Part shown: positions 34,090 to 44,672 of the stretch, one piece after another
How positions within the stretch are numbered: position 1 is the first letter of the stretch
Layout of the letters: each line of letters opens with the position of its first letter
From: Paenibacillus massiliensis subsp. panacisoli DSM 21345
GTDB lineage: Bacteria; Bacillota; Bacilli; Paenibacillales; Paenibacillaceae
Direction of reading: 5' to 3'
Length of the DNA stretch: 64,000 nucleotides
NCBI RefSeq assembly: GCF_000426545.1
Contig: NZ_AUFO01000016.1
Span: forward strand, 1 to 64,000
Notes under the pieces: model-generated
Told to the model about the DNA's origin: nothing
Seen by the model: the letters and a program-made list of their open reading frames with translations, nothing else
Databases searched by the model: none
Translations under genes and position numbers: made by a program

Positions 34090-35274
34090 ATGTGGGGTGC
34101 TCCATATTCATCCGGAGCCAAAAAGATGCTGCTGCTCGGCAGTGGTGAGCTCGGTAAAGAGGTCATCATTGAAGCACAGCGTTTTGGAGTCGAATGTATT
34201 GCGGTTGACCGCTATGCCAATGCTCCTGCGATGCATGTAGCTCATCGTTCACATTGTATCGACATGCAGGATGCTGATGCACTCAAGGCTCTGATTCGCC
34301 TTGAACAGCCCGATCTGATCGTCCCGGAGATTGAAGCGATTGCTACACAAGCACTTATCGAGCTTGAAGAGGAAGGCTACAATGTCGTTCCTACAGCGAG
34401 AGCTGCTCGTCTAACGATGGACCGTGAGGGCATTCGGAGATTGGCAGCAGAGGAACTGAACTTGCCGACAGCCGATTACCGCTTTGCAGATAGTCTGGAC
34501 GAGCTCCAGGCAGCTGTTGATGAGCTTGGTACACCGTGTGTGATCAAGCCACTCATGAGCTCTTCTGGCAAAGGTCAATCGGTATGCAGCCAGCCTGAGG
34601 AAGCAGCGGCTTGCTGGGAAGCAGCACTTGAGGGCGCGCGGGGTAAGACTGCAAGAGTCATCGTAGAGTCCTTTGTTCCTTTTGACAGTGAGATTACATT
34701 GTTGACTGTACGTTCGGTATCAGGAACGGTATTTTGTCCGCCGATCGGCCATATTCAGAAAGACGGGGATTATGTGGAATCCTGGCAGCCTCACTACATG
34801 TCGACAGAAGAGCTGCAAGAAGCGCAGGAAATTGCCAGAGCTATTACTGATGAGCTAGGCGGTTATGGCATCTTTGGAGTAGAGCTTTTCTTGACACCGA
34901 ATGGTGTGGTCTTCAGTGAAGTGTCACCAAGACCTCATGACACAGGAATGGTCACGATGGTCAGTCAGGAGTTATCTGAATTCGCTCTCCATGCACGCGC
35001 AATACTTGGCCTGCCTGTTCACGATGTGAAGCTGATCGCACCAGGGGCGTCAGCTACGTTGAAGGCTGAGAGCTCAACTACTAACTTTACGATTGGTGGC
35101 TTGGAGGAAGCACTCGCCATACCAGGCACTCAGGTGCGGGTATTTGGCAAGCCAGAGACCAAGGTTGGCCGTCGTATGGCGGTTGCTTTGAGTACGGCGG
35201 AAGAAGTGGAGACGGCTCGTCAAACAGCTAAGCAAGCTGTAAATAAGCTGAAAGTGGAGGTATACCATGTCTAA
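34090..35274 (+). CDS. purT: Formate-dependent phosphoribosylglycinamide formyltransferase PurT
   Basis: This 394-residue ATP-grasp enzyme uses formate and ATP to formylate GAR in purine synthesis, an alternative to folate-dependent PurN. Family motifs are [20 protein letters not shown] (start of the preATP-grasp domain), [56 protein letters not shown] and [19 protein letters not shown] 34090 follows GGGGGAAGGA and is preferred to the reading from 34054. The GNAT gene overlaps its end by 8 bp. No purine riboswitch is visible upstream. Confidence 0.95.
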   Translation: MWGAPYSSGAKKMLLLGSGELGKEVIIEAQRFGVECIAVDRYANAPAMHVAHRSHCIDMQDADALKALIRLEQPDLIVPEIEAIATQALIELEEEGYNVVPTARAARLTMDREGIRRLAAEELNLPTADYRFADSLDELQAAVDELGTPCVIKPLMSSSGKGQSVCSQPEEAAACWEAALEGARGKTARVIVESFVPFDSEITLLTVRSVSGTVFCPPIGHIQKDGDYVESWQPHYMSTEELQEAQEIARAITDELGGYGIFGVELFLTPNGVVFSEVSPRPHDTGMVTMVSQELSEFALHARAILGLPVHDVKLIAPGASATLKAESSTTNFTIGGLEEALAIPGTQVRVFGKPETKVGRRMAVALSTAEEVETARQTAKQAVNKLKVEVYHV

Positions 35275-35725
35275 CAACGTTTTGGCTCCCGAGCTTACGA
35301 TACGGTCCAGTAAGCTTGATGACAGTGAATGTATCACCGGATTAATGCGGGAGATTTGTTATCCGATGACCTGCGGTGTGATGCGCGAACGAATGGAAGC
35401 CATTGAGGGAGACGCTCATGCCATGATGATGATTGCTGAACTGGACGGCAAGGTAGTAGGTGCTGTCGGTGCACAGATTGTTCAAAGTCATGCTTATCCA
35501 GAGCCTGCAGCACAGATTACGCTATTGATTGTCTGCAAGGAGAACCGTGGTGAAGGAATCGGCAAGCGCCTGGTAGCATCTGCAGAGCAATGGGGGCGTG
35601 AGCAAGGCGGTAGCAGTCTTCTCGTAACCGGAGCGAACCGGGAACGTAATGCGGATGCTCTGGATTTTTATGAGCACATCGGATTTGAAAAACATGGATA
35701 CCGAATTAGCAAGAAGCTTATTTAG
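35267..35725 (+). CDS. GNAT-family N-acetyltransferase
   Basis: This 152-residue protein has the GNAT fold: [20 protein letters not shown] at the start, the central strand [20 protein letters not shown] (acetyl-CoA pyrophosphate loop, motif A R-G-E-G-I-G-K) and [17 protein letters not shown] (motif B). The target of acetylation cannot be read from sequence. GGAGGT lies inside the end of purT and the ATG overlaps it by 8 bp, so translation is coupled. A terminator closes the pair. Confidence 0.85.
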   Translation: MSNNVLAPELTIRSSKLDDSECITGLMREICYPMTCGVMRERMEAIEGDAHAMMMIAELDGKVVGAVGAQIVQSHAYPEPAAQITLLIVCKENRGEGIGKRLVASAEQWGREQGGSSLLVTGANRERNADALDFYEHIGFEKHGYRISKKLI

Positions 35726-35738
35726 CTTCTGATCTGTT

Positions 35739-35765
35739 AGAACAGCCTAGAGCTGTTCTTTTTTT
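35739..35765 (+). terminator. Terminator after purT-GNAT
   Basis: AGAACAGC (35739-35746) pairs with the AGCTGTTCT arm at 35751-35759 around a short loop, followed by a run of Ts. Confidence 0.9.
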
Positions 35766-35811
35766 GCCATTTGATTTCCAGTATTTAAGTTACCCTATCC
35801 GCCATCATTCG

Positions 35812-35820
35812 TGCTATACT
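35812..35820 (+). promoter_or_regulatory. Extended -10 promoter for the CAP-domain gene
   Basis: TGCTATACT is an extended -10 box about 70 nt before the gene at 35888. A -35 box is weak (TTAAGT region). Confidence 0.4.
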
Positions 35821-35887
35821 GACACAGTAAACATGACAAGTTTGTAATCATTTTGTAATCAATTTATTCACAAGAGGAGTTGACGGA

Positions 35888-36616
35888 ATGCAACGCACAT
35901 GGAAAAAGATGTTAATGGCTAGTTCAATGACGGTGGCTCTGTCGGCCGCATTGGTAGCCCCTGCTTCGGCAGCAGCAGGATCTTCACCGGAGGACCTGTC
36001 TTCATATTTGCAAAATTGGCTCCAAAATAATGGATATAAAGTAGTCGTACAGAAGGGTGAGGTTCAATGGCCTAGCACGCAGACTGAGGTGGTCAGCAAG
36101 CCAACCAAGCCTGCTACGACGACCACAACGTCTCCACAGGCTACGAATCCACAGCCTGCGCCAACCAAGCCTGCAGCGTCCCCATCGACGGGAACGAGCA
36201 GCAACACGAGTGGAAATAACAGCTCCAGCGGGAACACACAGGACAAGTCCCAGTTTGCAGCCAAAGTAGTGGAATTGGTTAATGTAGAACGGAGCAAGGC
36301 AGGACTCGGTCCGCTGACAGTGCATACCAACCTGACCAAGGTTGCTGTTGAGAAGGCTAAGGACATGAGTGTGAACAACTACTTCTCTCATACTTCACCA
36401 ACCTATGGTTCGCCATTTGATATGATGAAGCAATTTGGGGTCACTTATTCCTACGCAGGCGAGAATATTGCCATGGGTCAAAAAACGCCTGAAGAAGTCA
36501 TGAAGGGCTGGATGAATAGTCCTGGACACAAGGCGAATATCTTGAACAAGAACTTCACGATGATCGGTGTAGGGTATTACAACGGCTATTGGGTACAGGA
36601 GTTCATTGGAAAATAA
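35888..36616 (+). CDS. Secreted CAP/SCP-domain protein (YkwD type)
   Basis: The 242-residue protein has a signal peptide (MQRTWKKMLMASSMTVALSA, cleavage near ASA-AAG). A short helical region (SSYLQNWLQNNGYKVVVQKG) and a Thr/Pro/Ser/Asn-rich linker (about 65-118) lead to a C-terminal CAP domain (about 125-242). CAP motifs: FAAKVVELVNVERSKAGLGP, the His in NNYFSHTSP, Glu-containing YAGENIAMG, and WMNSPGHKANIL with its second His. Such proteins are common in sporulating Bacilli and sit in or outside the wall; their substrate is unknown. GAGGAG precedes the ATG and a terminator follows. Confidence 0.9.
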   Translation: MQRTWKKMLMASSMTVALSAALVAPASAAAGSSPEDLSSYLQNWLQNNGYKVVVQKGEVQWPSTQTEVVSKPTKPATTTTTSPQATNPQPAPTKPAASPSTGTSSNTSGNNSSSGNTQDKSQFAAKVVELVNVERSKAGLGPLTVHTNLTKVAVEKAKDMSVNNYFSHTSPTYGSPFDMMKQFGVTYSYAGENIAMGQKTPEEVMKGWMNSPGHKANILNKNFTMIGVGYYNGYWVQEFIGK

Positions 36617-36631
36617 GAATTCATTTGAAGG

Positions 36632-36661
36632 AGCGGTTCCCTGACAGGGGGCCGCTTTTTT
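36632..36661 (+). terminator. Terminator after the CAP-domain gene
   Basis: AGCGGTTCCCT pairs with AGGGGGCCGCT (36646-36656, two G-U pairs) and is followed by TTTTTT. Confidence 0.9.
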
Positions 36662-36842
36662 CTGTCCATACTCTTTAGCTATTATCCCCTAAATTATTCA
36701 AAATCCATCATACATGAATCACAATTCAATTTACGTAATACAAGCTTGCGAGGGACGAATCCTGCCGTCGCAGGGTGTAGTATTTGCAAAATATGCCTGG
36801 AACCTATATCTTAATTACATTAGCTTTCGGGAGGGAATGGAA

Positions 36843-37700
36843 GTGAATTCGACAACTTGGATTTGGCGCACAGTAGGTTCTGTGTCGGCAGCGGCTACGC
36901 TACTGCTGTTATTTGGCTTCATCTCTGCAATAAATACGATCGTAAATCCATCCTCAGGAGGTGCAGCTCCTGCCCCAGATCAGCAGACAGCACCGTCAGC
37001 GACCCCGGCAGCCGGAGCAGATGAAGCCTCCGAGATTCGAGTAGCAGCTATTGGTGATTCGCTCGCCAAGGGTACGGGTGACGATACAGGTAATGGCTTT
37101 GTCAGAAGAACGGTCCAGATTCTGAACGAGCAGGAGGGCCGTAGCGCCCGTCTGATTAACAATCTTGGGATTAATGGACTTACGACAGAGGGATTGTTGA
37201 CCAAGCTCGATGAGCCAGGAACGTCATATGTGCTGAAGGAAGCGAATCTGATCATGCTCTCGATAGGCGGTAATGATCTGTTTGCAGGTGTACAGGCTAC
37301 GGAAGGCACAGGTGTACCACCGACAGCCGAACAGTTAAGAGCGGTACTTCCTGCTGCCCAAGAGCGAGTTGCGCAAGTGCTGGAGAAGCTGCATACCATA
37401 AATCCAAATGCCAAGGTTGTGTACCTTGGGCTATATAATCCCTTCGGGGATTTGAAGGAATATCAGGTGCCAGGAAATGCAGTTGTAGCGGAGTGGAATC
37501 AATCTATATTAGCGTTAATGAGCAAGCATCAGAACATGGTTCTGATTCCTAGCTTCGACTTGTTTCAGCAAAATCTGCAGTCTTATCTGTCCTCTGATCA
37601 TTTTCATCCGAATGGAGATGGATATCAAGCGATAGCAGAGCGAGTTGCACAAGGATATGGTCCTGCACCGCTGTCGAAGAAGGAGGAGGCACAGCCATGA
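36843..37700 (+). CDS. Membrane-anchored SGNH/GDSL hydrolase
   Basis: GTG 36843 is chosen: GGGAGGG lies 8 nt upstream, while ATG 36837 is too close to it. The 285-residue product has an N-terminal membrane anchor (WIWRTVGSVSAAATLLLLFG), an Ala/Pro-rich spacer, then an SGNH domain. The blocks are AAIGDSLAKG (nucleophile Ser), NNLGINGLTT (Gly block), LSIGGNDLF (Asn block) and SSDHFHPNGDGY (Asp-His). It is an outward-facing esterase or lipase. Its stop overlaps the following ABC ATPase gene by 4 bp, so it is part of a hydrolase-ABC operon. Confidence 0.88.
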   Translation: MNSTTWIWRTVGSVSAAATLLLLFGFISAINTIVNPSSGGAAPAPDQQTAPSATPAAGADEASEIRVAAIGDSLAKGTGDDTGNGFVRRTVQILNEQEGRSARLINNLGINGLTTEGLLTKLDEPGTSYVLKEANLIMLSIGGNDLFAGVQATEGTGVPPTAEQLRAVLPAAQERVAQVLEKLHTINPNAKVVYLGLYNPFGDLKEYQVPGNAVVAEWNQSILALMSKHQNMVLIPSFDLFQQNLQSYLSSDHFHPNGDGYQAIAERVAQGYGPAPLSKKEEAQP

Positions 37701-38731
37701 ACCAGATAATTTCTAAAGAGGCAGAGATGTTAAATGGTGATGCGGGAGATGTGAGGGACAGACAATCTCGGGCTTCTGATGAAGTAATTCTGTCTGTTCA
37801 GGGCGTGAAAAAGAAGATAGGCTCTAAATGGATTATTCATGATGTAACCTTCGACGTACGAGCAGGTGAAATTTTCGGCTTTCTGGGTCCGAATGGGGCG
37901 GGGAAGACGACGACGATTCGGATGCTGGTCGATCTGATCAAGCCGACGCGCGGCACGATCAGTGTCTGCGGGTATCCTGTGAACCGTGATCCCGAACGAG
38001 CACTGCAGTATGTTGGCTCCATCGTCGAAAATCCGGAAATGTACAGCTACCTTACGGGCTGGGAAAATCTTGAGCATTTTGCACGTATGCAGCCAGGCAT
38101 TAGAGCGGAGCGAATTCAGGAGGTTGTAGAGCTGGTACAGCTGGATCGGAGAATCCATGATAAGGTGAGTACTTATTCGCTTGGTATGCGGCAGCGACTT
38201 GGTATCGCTCAAGCTCTGCTAGGCAAGCCCAGACTGCTTATCCTTGATGAGCCGACGAATGGTCTCGATCCCAAGGGCATTAAGGAAATGCGGATCTTCA
38301 TCCGTCAGCTGGCCGAACAAGGTATGGCCGTATTCGTATCCAGTCATTTGCTGAGTGAGATTCAGCTTCTCTGTGATCGTGTAGCTATTATCAGCCGGGG
38401 CAGAGTGCTTGCAGTTGGAGGCGTCAAGGAGCTGGTAGCGCAGAACTCAGGGCTGGCGGGCTGGCAGCTTGCCCCAAGAGAAGCAGGGTTAGCCATCCTG
38501 CAATCAACTGCGGGTGTCAGCGTGCTGGATCGGCCAGATGAAGTACTGGATGATAGCATCATAGCCGGTATGGGACCCACTGCCATCTTTGCCGAGATGG
38601 ATGAGCAGATGATTCCTGGACTTGTCACGACGCTTGTAGCCGAAGGTGTATCCGTGCTAGGCGTTACGAAAATCAATCCGACTCTGGAGCAGTTGTTCCT
38701 GAAGATGACAGAGGGTGAAGTCATTGAGTAG
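37697..38731 (+). CDS. ABC transporter ATP-binding protein (ABC-2 exporter type)
   Basis: This 344-residue ATPase has Walker A GPNGAGKTT, signature YSLGMRQRLGIAQALLGKP, Walker B LLILDEPTNGLDPKGIKEMR and a switch region SSHLLSE. A C-terminal extension of about 90 residues resembles BcrA/YtrB-type subunits. It overlaps the hydrolase gene by ATGA and overlaps the permease start, so the three genes form one unit. The substrate is unknown; such systems often export peptides or antibiotics. Confidence 0.9.
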   Translation: MNQIISKEAEMLNGDAGDVRDRQSRASDEVILSVQGVKKKIGSKWIIHDVTFDVRAGEIFGFLGPNGAGKTTTIRMLVDLIKPTRGTISVCGYPVNRDPERALQYVGSIVENPEMYSYLTGWENLEHFARMQPGIRAERIQEVVELVQLDRRIHDKVSTYSLGMRQRLGIAQALLGKPRLLILDEPTNGLDPKGIKEMRIFIRQLAEQGMAVFVSSHLLSEIQLLCDRVAIISRGRVLAVGGVKELVAQNSGLAGWQLAPREAGLAILQSTAGVSVLDRPDEVLDDSIIAGMGPTAIFAEMDEQMIPGLVTTLVAEGVSVLGVTKINPTLEQLFLKMTEGEVIE

Positions 38732-39713
38732 CATTCTTCCGCTCGTACAGAACGAGACGATCAAGATTATCAAGAAAAAGCGGTTTTACGTTATACTGCT
38801 CATATTGCTCGTATTAGTGCCCATGTTCACCTATGCGCAAATGAAGGTGGCTCAGAATAATCGGGAGAAATTCGGTGGCGACTGGCGACTTGAGGTCAGA
38901 CAGGCTATTACCGATAATCAGAATTCGCTGGGCAGTGACAGAGTTCCTGAGGAATGGAAGAAATATCGCAGCATCTTCATTCAGCAAATGCAATACTATC
39001 TGGAGCATGACGTGAACCCGAGTGAGCCCAATGGTGTGACCTTTACGCGTGAGTTCATGGATAACTCCGTCAACCTGTTTATACCGCTGTTAATTATGGC
39101 CATTGCTTCAGACCTTGTATCCGGGGAACGTACGACTGGCACGATCAAAATGCTGCTAACCCGTCCCGTGCGACGATGGAAGGTGTTGCTGAGTAAACTG
39201 ATTACGCTAATGATGTTTGTCTCCTTGATCGTGTTGTCGGTCTTTATTATGAGCTACGTCATTTCAGGGTTGTTCTTCGGGTATGGCGGGTTCGGTATGC
39301 CGGTCTTTACAGGATTCCAGATTAGTGGTGCTACTGTAGATGTGTCGCAGGTGCAGGCTATTCCACAGTGGCAATACATGCTGCTGCAAAGTGGATTGAT
39401 CTGGTTCGTAAGCATGGTCGTAGCGATTCTGGCCTTCATGGTGTCCGTATTGGTGCGAAGCACGGCAGCAAGTATTGTGGTGATGATGGCAGCATTAATT
39501 TCGGGAACCATCTTGACGAATATGGCTTCGGCGTGGCAAAGTGCAAAGTATCTGTTCATGGTGAACCTCGGCTTGACGGATTATCTGGCTGGTGACCCCC
39601 CTCCAATCGAAGGAATGACATTGCTATTTTCCCTTGCGGTGCTTGGGGTCTGGGGAATTATCGGCTTGGTCGTATCATTCACCGTCTTTACGAAACGGGA
39701 TATATTGAATTAA
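38715..39713 (+). CDS. ABC-2 type permease
   Basis: This membrane protein of about 330 residues has a cytoplasmic N-terminus (LVQNETIKIIKKKRFYVILL), a first helix, a large extracytoplasmic loop (about 45-125) and five further helices, the usual ABC-2 pattern. The loop precedes VSGERTTGTIKMLLTRPVRR, a typical cytoplasmic coupling segment. The start is GTG 38715 or, with better spacing from GAGGG, TTG 38724. It overlaps the end of the ATPase gene. Confidence 0.88.
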   Translation: MKSLSSILPLVQNETIKIIKKKRFYVILLILLVLVPMFTYAQMKVAQNNREKFGGDWRLEVRQAITDNQNSLGSDRVPEEWKKYRSIFIQQMQYYLEHDVNPSEPNGVTFTREFMDNSVNLFIPLLIMAIASDLVSGERTTGTIKMLLTRPVRRWKVLLSKLITLMMFVSLIVLSVFIMSYVISGLFFGYGGFGMPVFTGFQISGATVDVSQVQAIPQWQYMLLQSGLIWFVSMVVAILAFMVSVLVRSTAASIVVMMAALISGTILTNMASAWQSAKYLFMVNLGLTDYLAGDPPPIEGMTLLFSLAVLGVWGIIGLVVSFTVFTKRDILN

Positions 39714-39791
39714 AATGGACAAAGTAAAAGAAAACATCTGTTTGCATTTTTAAGCAAAACACGGTCATGATTAGACAAAGGGGGAGCATGA

Positions 39792-41771
39792 ATGGTCGAC
39801 CAACTCGACTTGTTCGCCAGAGAATCCGGGCAAGACAAACGCAGCTCGGATTATGGCGCGGACGACATTCAAGTTCTCGAAGGGCTTGTGGCGGTACGGA
39901 AACGGCCGGGCATGTACATCGGGAGCACCAGTTCTTCGGGACTGCATCATTTGGTATGGGAAATCGTTGATAATGCGGTGGATGAGCATCTCGCCAAATT
40001 TTGCTCCCGTATAGAAATTACATTGCACAAGGACGGCTCAGTTACCATCACGGATAATGGGCGAGGGATTCCGACGGGAATGCACAAGATGGGAATTCCC
40101 ACACCTCAGGTAGTCTTTACGATTCTGCATGCAGGGGGCAAGTTCGGCGGCTCCGGCTATAAGAAATCCGGCGGTCTGCATGGTGTCGGTGCTTCTGTAA
40201 CGAACGCATTATCCGAATGGCTTGAGGTAGAAATCTACCGGGAAGGCAAGGCTCACCGTCAAAGATTCGAATATTGGGTGGATGAGCAGGGCACCGAGCA
40301 TGTGGGCGAGCCAACGACAGGACTTGAAGTTCTGGGAAATACGTCGAAATCTGGAACGAAGGTTACCTTCAAGCCGGATATTCGGGTCTTCCAGAGCGGA
40401 ATTAATCTGAATTACGATACACTGGCGGAGCGACTGCAAGAGATCGCATTCCTGAACTCCGGGCTTCGAGTGTTCATCAAGGATGAGCGCAGTGGCAGAA
40501 CTGACGAGTTCTATTATGAAGGTGGCGCTAGTCAATTTGTTGCTTATCTGAATGAAGGTAAGGACGTACTGCATGATGTCATTCATTTTTCGGCTGAAAA
40601 GGACGATATTGAGGTCGAGGTAGCTGTTCAATATAATACAGGCTACACCGAGACGCTGGCTTCCTTCGTCAATTCAATTCCTACACGGGGTGGAGGAACA
40701 CATGAGACCGGATTCAAAACGGCTTATACCCGTGTTATGAATGATTATGCCCGTCGTACGGGGATGCTGAAGGAGAAAGAGAAGAATCTGGAGGGAAATG
40801 ATCTCCGCGAGGGCATGATGTCTGTCATTAGCGTCAAGATGTCTGAGGTAGAGTTCGTCGGGCAGACCAAGGATCAGCTCGGTAGTGCTTCAGCACGAAG
40901 TGCTGTAGATGCGATTGTAGCAGAGAGCATGCAGCGGTTCCTCGAAGAGAATCCACAGGTTGCCCAGACGCTGATTCGCAAATCCATCCAGGCCTCCAAG
41001 GCCCGTGAGGCAGCACGCAAGGCTAGAGATGAGATGCGTTCTGGCAAGAAGCGCAGTGAGAGCTCGAATCTGAACGGTAAGCTGTCCCCGGCACAATCGA
41101 AGGATTTCTCGCGCAACGAGCTGTTCATCGTCGAAGGAGATTCGGCAGGCGGCTCAGCCAAGCAGGGTCGTGATTCCAAGATTCAGGCCATCCTGCCGCT
41201 AAAGGGCAAGCCGATGAATCCAGAGAAGGCGAAGCTTGCAGATATCATGAAAAATGAAGAGTATCGGGCCATTACGGCTGCTATCGGAGCAGGGATTGGA
41301 CCGGAATTTGCGGTAGAAGACAGCAATTATTCCAAGATCATTATTATGACGGACGCGGATACGGATGGTGCTCACATTCAGGTGTTGCTGCTTACCTTCT
41401 TTTATCGCTATATGAAGCCGCTGATTGATGCAGGCAAGGTGTACATAGCTCAGCCGCCGCTGTACAAGATTACACGCAAATCCGGCAAGCTGGAGACGGT
41501 ACGTTACGCCTGGAGCGATGAGCAACTGCAGAATTACCTCAAGGAATTCGGGCGTAATTTCGAACTGCAGCGCTATAAAGGTCTGGGTGAGATGAATCCG
41601 GATCAGCTATGGGAGACAACAATGAATCCCGAGACACGGGTACTGCTACAGGTACAGATTGAAGACGCCGCTAAGGCTGAACGCCGTGTATCTACACTAA
41701 TGGGCGACAAGGTAGACCCGCGCAAGCGCTGGATTGTGGAAAATGTAGATTTTACCGCCTTCGAGGAGTAA
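39792..41771 (+). CDS. parE: DNA topoisomerase IV subunit B
   Basis: This 659-residue type II topoisomerase ATPase subunit, with ParC, separates linked daughter chromosomes. Motifs: VLEGLVAVRKRPGMYIGSTS, WEIVDNAVDEHL (ATP-site Glu/Asn), TDNGRGIP, LHAGGKFGGSGYKKSGGLHG, then TOPRIM EGDSAGGSAKQGRD and DADTDGAHIQ with Mg-binding acids. Length and the LHHLVWEIVDNAVDEH form fit ParE rather than GyrB. AAAGGGGGAG lies before the ATG. parC follows after 107 bp. Confidence 0.95.
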   Translation: MVDQLDLFARESGQDKRSSDYGADDIQVLEGLVAVRKRPGMYIGSTSSSGLHHLVWEIVDNAVDEHLAKFCSRIEITLHKDGSVTITDNGRGIPTGMHKMGIPTPQVVFTILHAGGKFGGSGYKKSGGLHGVGASVTNALSEWLEVEIYREGKAHRQRFEYWVDEQGTEHVGEPTTGLEVLGNTSKSGTKVTFKPDIRVFQSGINLNYDTLAERLQEIAFLNSGLRVFIKDERSGRTDEFYYEGGASQFVAYLNEGKDVLHDVIHFSAEKDDIEVEVAVQYNTGYTETLASFVNSIPTRGGGTHETGFKTAYTRVMNDYARRTGMLKEKEKNLEGNDLREGMMSVISVKMSEVEFVGQTKDQLGSASARSAVDAIVAESMQRFLEENPQVAQTLIRKSIQASKAREAARKARDEMRSGKKRSESSNLNGKLSPAQSKDFSRNELFIVEGDSAGGSAKQGRDSKIQAILPLKGKPMNPEKAKLADIMKNEEYRAITAAIGAGIGPEFAVEDSNYSKIIIMTDADTDGAHIQVLLLTFFYRYMKPLIDAGKVYIAQPPLYKITRKSGKLETVRYAWSDEQLQNYLKEFGRNFELQRYKGLGEMNPDQLWETTMNPETRVLLQVQIEDAAKAERRVSTLMGDKVDPRKRWIVENVDFTAFEE

Positions 41772-41878
41772 GATGTACAGCTAGTCTCGCTTATCATTTC
41801 ATATAGTTCAAGGGCTGTAGTAGTTTTGTAGAAGGGCATGTGTTTGCCAAGAGACATGCAGAAGAGGTGCTGTTTTAG

Positions 41879-44338
41879 ATGAGCTTATCCGAACAATTTT
41901 TACCGGCTTTTCTGGAAGAAGTCGTTGGAGACCGATTTGGCAGATACTCCAAATACATTATTCAAGATCGGGCTATTCCCGATGTGCGCGATGGCTTGAA
42001 GCCTGTGCAGCGCCGAATCCTGTACGCTATGTACGATTCAGGCAATACACCCGATAAGCCATATCGCAAATCGGCCAAGACGGTCGGCGATGTGATGGGT
42101 AACTATCATCCACACGGGGATTCCTCCATCTATGAGGGTATGGTGCGGATGGCACAGCCTTGGAAGATGGGGCATGTGCTGGTGGATGGACACGGTAACT
42201 GGGGTTCTCAGGATGATGATCCGGCTGCAGCGATGCGGTATACAGAAGCCAGATTATCTCCCATCGCATTGGAGATGTTGCGTGATATTGAGAAGCGTAC
42301 GGTGCTGTTCAAGGATAACTTTGACAATACTGCCAAAGAACCCGTCGTTCTCCCTTCCAGATATCCGAACCTGTTGGTGAACGGTGTCAGCGGTATTTCC
42401 TCTGGCTTCGCTACGGAGATCCCAACCCATAATTTGCGCGAGGTGATTGATGCCTGCATAGCTGTTATGGAGAAGCCTTCCATCGAACTGGAAGACATCA
42501 TGATGTTCATCAAGGGACCGGATTTCCCGACAGGTGGACTCATCATGGGAGAAGAGGGCATTCGTGACGCTTATCGTACTGGTAAAGGCAGAATCTATAT
42601 TCGCTCCAAGACGGAGATCGAATCCCTCCGTGGGGGGAAACAACAGATTGTGATTACCGAAATCCCTTACCAGGTTGTGAAATCACGACTTGTTACAGCT
42701 ATGGAAAATATCCGCCTGGAGAAAAAGGTCGAGGGTATTGCCGAGGTGCGTGATGAGAGTGGACGTAATGGTCTGCGTATTGTCGTCGAGCTCAAGAAGG
42801 ATGCCGATGCCGATGGAATTCTCGCTTATCTGCTGAAGAAGACCGATCTGCAGGTAGCCTATAACTTCAATATGGTTGCGATCGTGAACAAGGCTCCACA
42901 CCAGCTCGGGATCAAGCCTATTCTGGAGGCCTATATTCAGCATCAGCGCGAAGTGGTCACGCATCGGACTCAGTTTGATCTTGAGAAGGCCGAGGATCGT
43001 GCGCATGTGCTGGAAGGTCTGGTGAAGGCGCTCAATATACTGGATGAGGTCATTGAGGCGATTAAAGCCTCCAAGAATCGACAGGATGCACAGAATAACC
43101 TGCAATGGATGTTCGGCTTCAGTGAACGGCAGGCAGATTCCATTCTTACCCTGCAGCTGTACCGTCTTACCAATCTGGAAATCACCTCACTGGAAAAGGA
43201 ATTGAGCGATATCCAGAAGAAGGTAGCTCAGTTGAGAGGTATTCTGGAGAGTGACCGCAAGCTGGTCAGCCTGATTCGCAAAGAGCTGCTGGAGATTCGG
43301 GAGAAGTACGGCATAGATCGTCGTTCGGATATCCAGAGCCAGGTTGAGGAGATCAAGGTGAATCTGGAAGTCATGGTTAGTGCTGAGGATGTATTAGTGT
43401 CACTATCCAGACATGGATATGTGAAACGTACGAGTCAGCTGTCCTTCACTCGCTCGGGAGCAGATCGTAGTGGATCAGGTGTGCGTGATGGTGACTACAT
43501 TCATCAGCTCCTGGATGTGAACACACTGGATTCCTTGCTGATATTTACCCAGAAGGGGCAATACTTCCTGCTGCCAGTCCATCAGGTTCCGGAGTACAAG
43601 TGGAAGGAGCCTGGTACGCCAATAGTGAACGTCATTCCGCTCACCAAGGAAGACCGAATTGTTAGTGTCATTGCAGTGAAGTCATTGGATGAGGCCGACA
43701 AGAGTCTGGTATTCACTACCCGCAAGGGTCAAGTGAAGCGTACCGAGCTGAAGGAATACGCCACGAAGCGTTCTGGTGCTGTTGCTGCTTGTAAGGTGTC
43801 GGGCGATGATGAGGTACTGTCTGTTACGATGAGCGACGGCTCGAAGGATATTATGCTCATTACACGGGGTGGTATGAGTATTCGCTTTAAGGAAGCCGAG
43901 GTTAACCCGATGGGCCGTGTATCCGCTGGCGTGAAGGGGATTCAGCTGGCCGATGGAGACGAGGTTGTAGCCTCGCTTTGGGTTCATGAGGATGAAGGTG
44001 AGATCCTTGTCCTAACCGATCTGGGTTACGGCAAACGCTCACTGCTGCTGGACTATCCTTCACAGGGTAGAGGTGGCAAAGGAATTGCTACCTTCGAATT
44101 CAAGGAAGGCAAGCGAGTACGATCGAACGGTACACGATTAATAACTGCGGTTCACTGCAAGGAAGCTATTCAGGTACAGGTGATCACTGGAGATGGAGTT
44201 GTTACTACATTCCTTTCGGAAAAAACTCCGTTAACAGATCGCAAGGATACCGGCAAGCAGCTTGTGTCAATTGACAAGAAAGACCCGGTTGTAGATGTAG
44301 TATTCTGGCCTGAGGTAGATTCAGAGGCAGTTGAATAA
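41879..44338 (+). CDS. parC: DNA topoisomerase IV subunit A
   Basis: This 819-residue breakage-reunion subunit has the winged helix with [16 protein letters not shown] and the catalytic tyrosine Y121 in [11 protein letters not shown]. It includes a tower and coiled-coil segment and a C-terminal domain of GyrA-like blades ([53 protein letters not shown]) without a strict GyrA-box. This marks it as ParC. The Ser and Glu of [10 protein letters not shown] are the positions at which quinolone-resistance changes occur in this family; both are wild-type here. A terminator follows. Confidence 0.95.
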   Translation: MSLSEQFLPAFLEEVVGDRFGRYSKYIIQDRAIPDVRDGLKPVQRRILYAMYDSGNTPDKPYRKSAKTVGDVMGNYHPHGDSSIYEGMVRMAQPWKMGHVLVDGHGNWGSQDDDPAAAMRYTEARLSPIALEMLRDIEKRTVLFKDNFDNTAKEPVVLPSRYPNLLVNGVSGISSGFATEIPTHNLREVIDACIAVMEKPSIELEDIMMFIKGPDFPTGGLIMGEEGIRDAYRTGKGRIYIRSKTEIESLRGGKQQIVITEIPYQVVKSRLVTAMENIRLEKKVEGIAEVRDESGRNGLRIVVELKKDADADGILAYLLKKTDLQVAYNFNMVAIVNKAPHQLGIKPILEAYIQHQREVVTHRTQFDLEKAEDRAHVLEGLVKALNILDEVIEAIKASKNRQDAQNNLQWMFGFSERQADSILTLQLYRLTNLEITSLEKELSDIQKKVAQLRGILESDRKLVSLIRKELLEIREKYGIDRRSDIQSQVEEIKVNLEVMVSAEDVLVSLSRHGYVKRTSQLSFTRSGADRSGSGVRDGDYIHQLLDVNTLDSLLIFTQKGQYFLLPVHQVPEYKWKEPGTPIVNVIPLTKEDRIVSVIAVKSLDEADKSLVFTTRKGQVKRTELKEYATKRSGAVAACKVSGDDEVLSVTMSDGSKDIMLITRGGMSIRFKEAEVNPMGRVSAGVKGIQLADGDEVVASLWVHEDEGEILVLTDLGYGKRSLLLDYPSQGRGGKGIATFEFKEGKRVRSNGTRLITAVHCKEAIQVQVITGDGVVTTFLSEKTPLTDRKDTGKQLVSIDKKDPVVDVVFWPEVDSEAVE

Positions 44339-44364
44339 AGCGGTAGTATGTATGTGTCTAGAAC

Positions 44365-44398
44365 AGAGCCAACCTGTACGAATAGGTTGGCTCTTTAC
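44365..44398 (+). terminator. Terminator after parC
   Basis: AGAGCCAACCT pairs perfectly with AGGTTGGCTCT (44384-44394) and is followed by TTTA. Confidence 0.8.
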
Positions 44399-44672
44399 TG
44401 TACAGTCAGGAATCTATTCCTTAGGCGTATAATTCACTTCATTACGGCAGGAAGAAACCTTTTTATGGAATTAATGTCATGACATATCGGATTAATGGTC
44501 CATGAAATGGTTGATAAGCAGGAATATGGCCGCTTACGGCGAATTTGTGTTATAGGAGCAATGGATGGGCTTTAGAAATAGAGTAGAGTCTATATGATAG
44601 TGTAAGCTCTAATTCATTCTTTAGCCATGTACGGTGAAAGAACAAGCCAAATTTGGTTCGGGAGGTGAATGT
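44399..44672. other. Gap before the marR gene
   Basis: No gene is supported. It should contain the marR promoter. TATGATAGTG at about 44592-44601 could supply a -10 box (TATGAT), but no good -35 is seen. Several short AT-rich imperfect repeats occur without a clear palindrome. Confidence 0.3.
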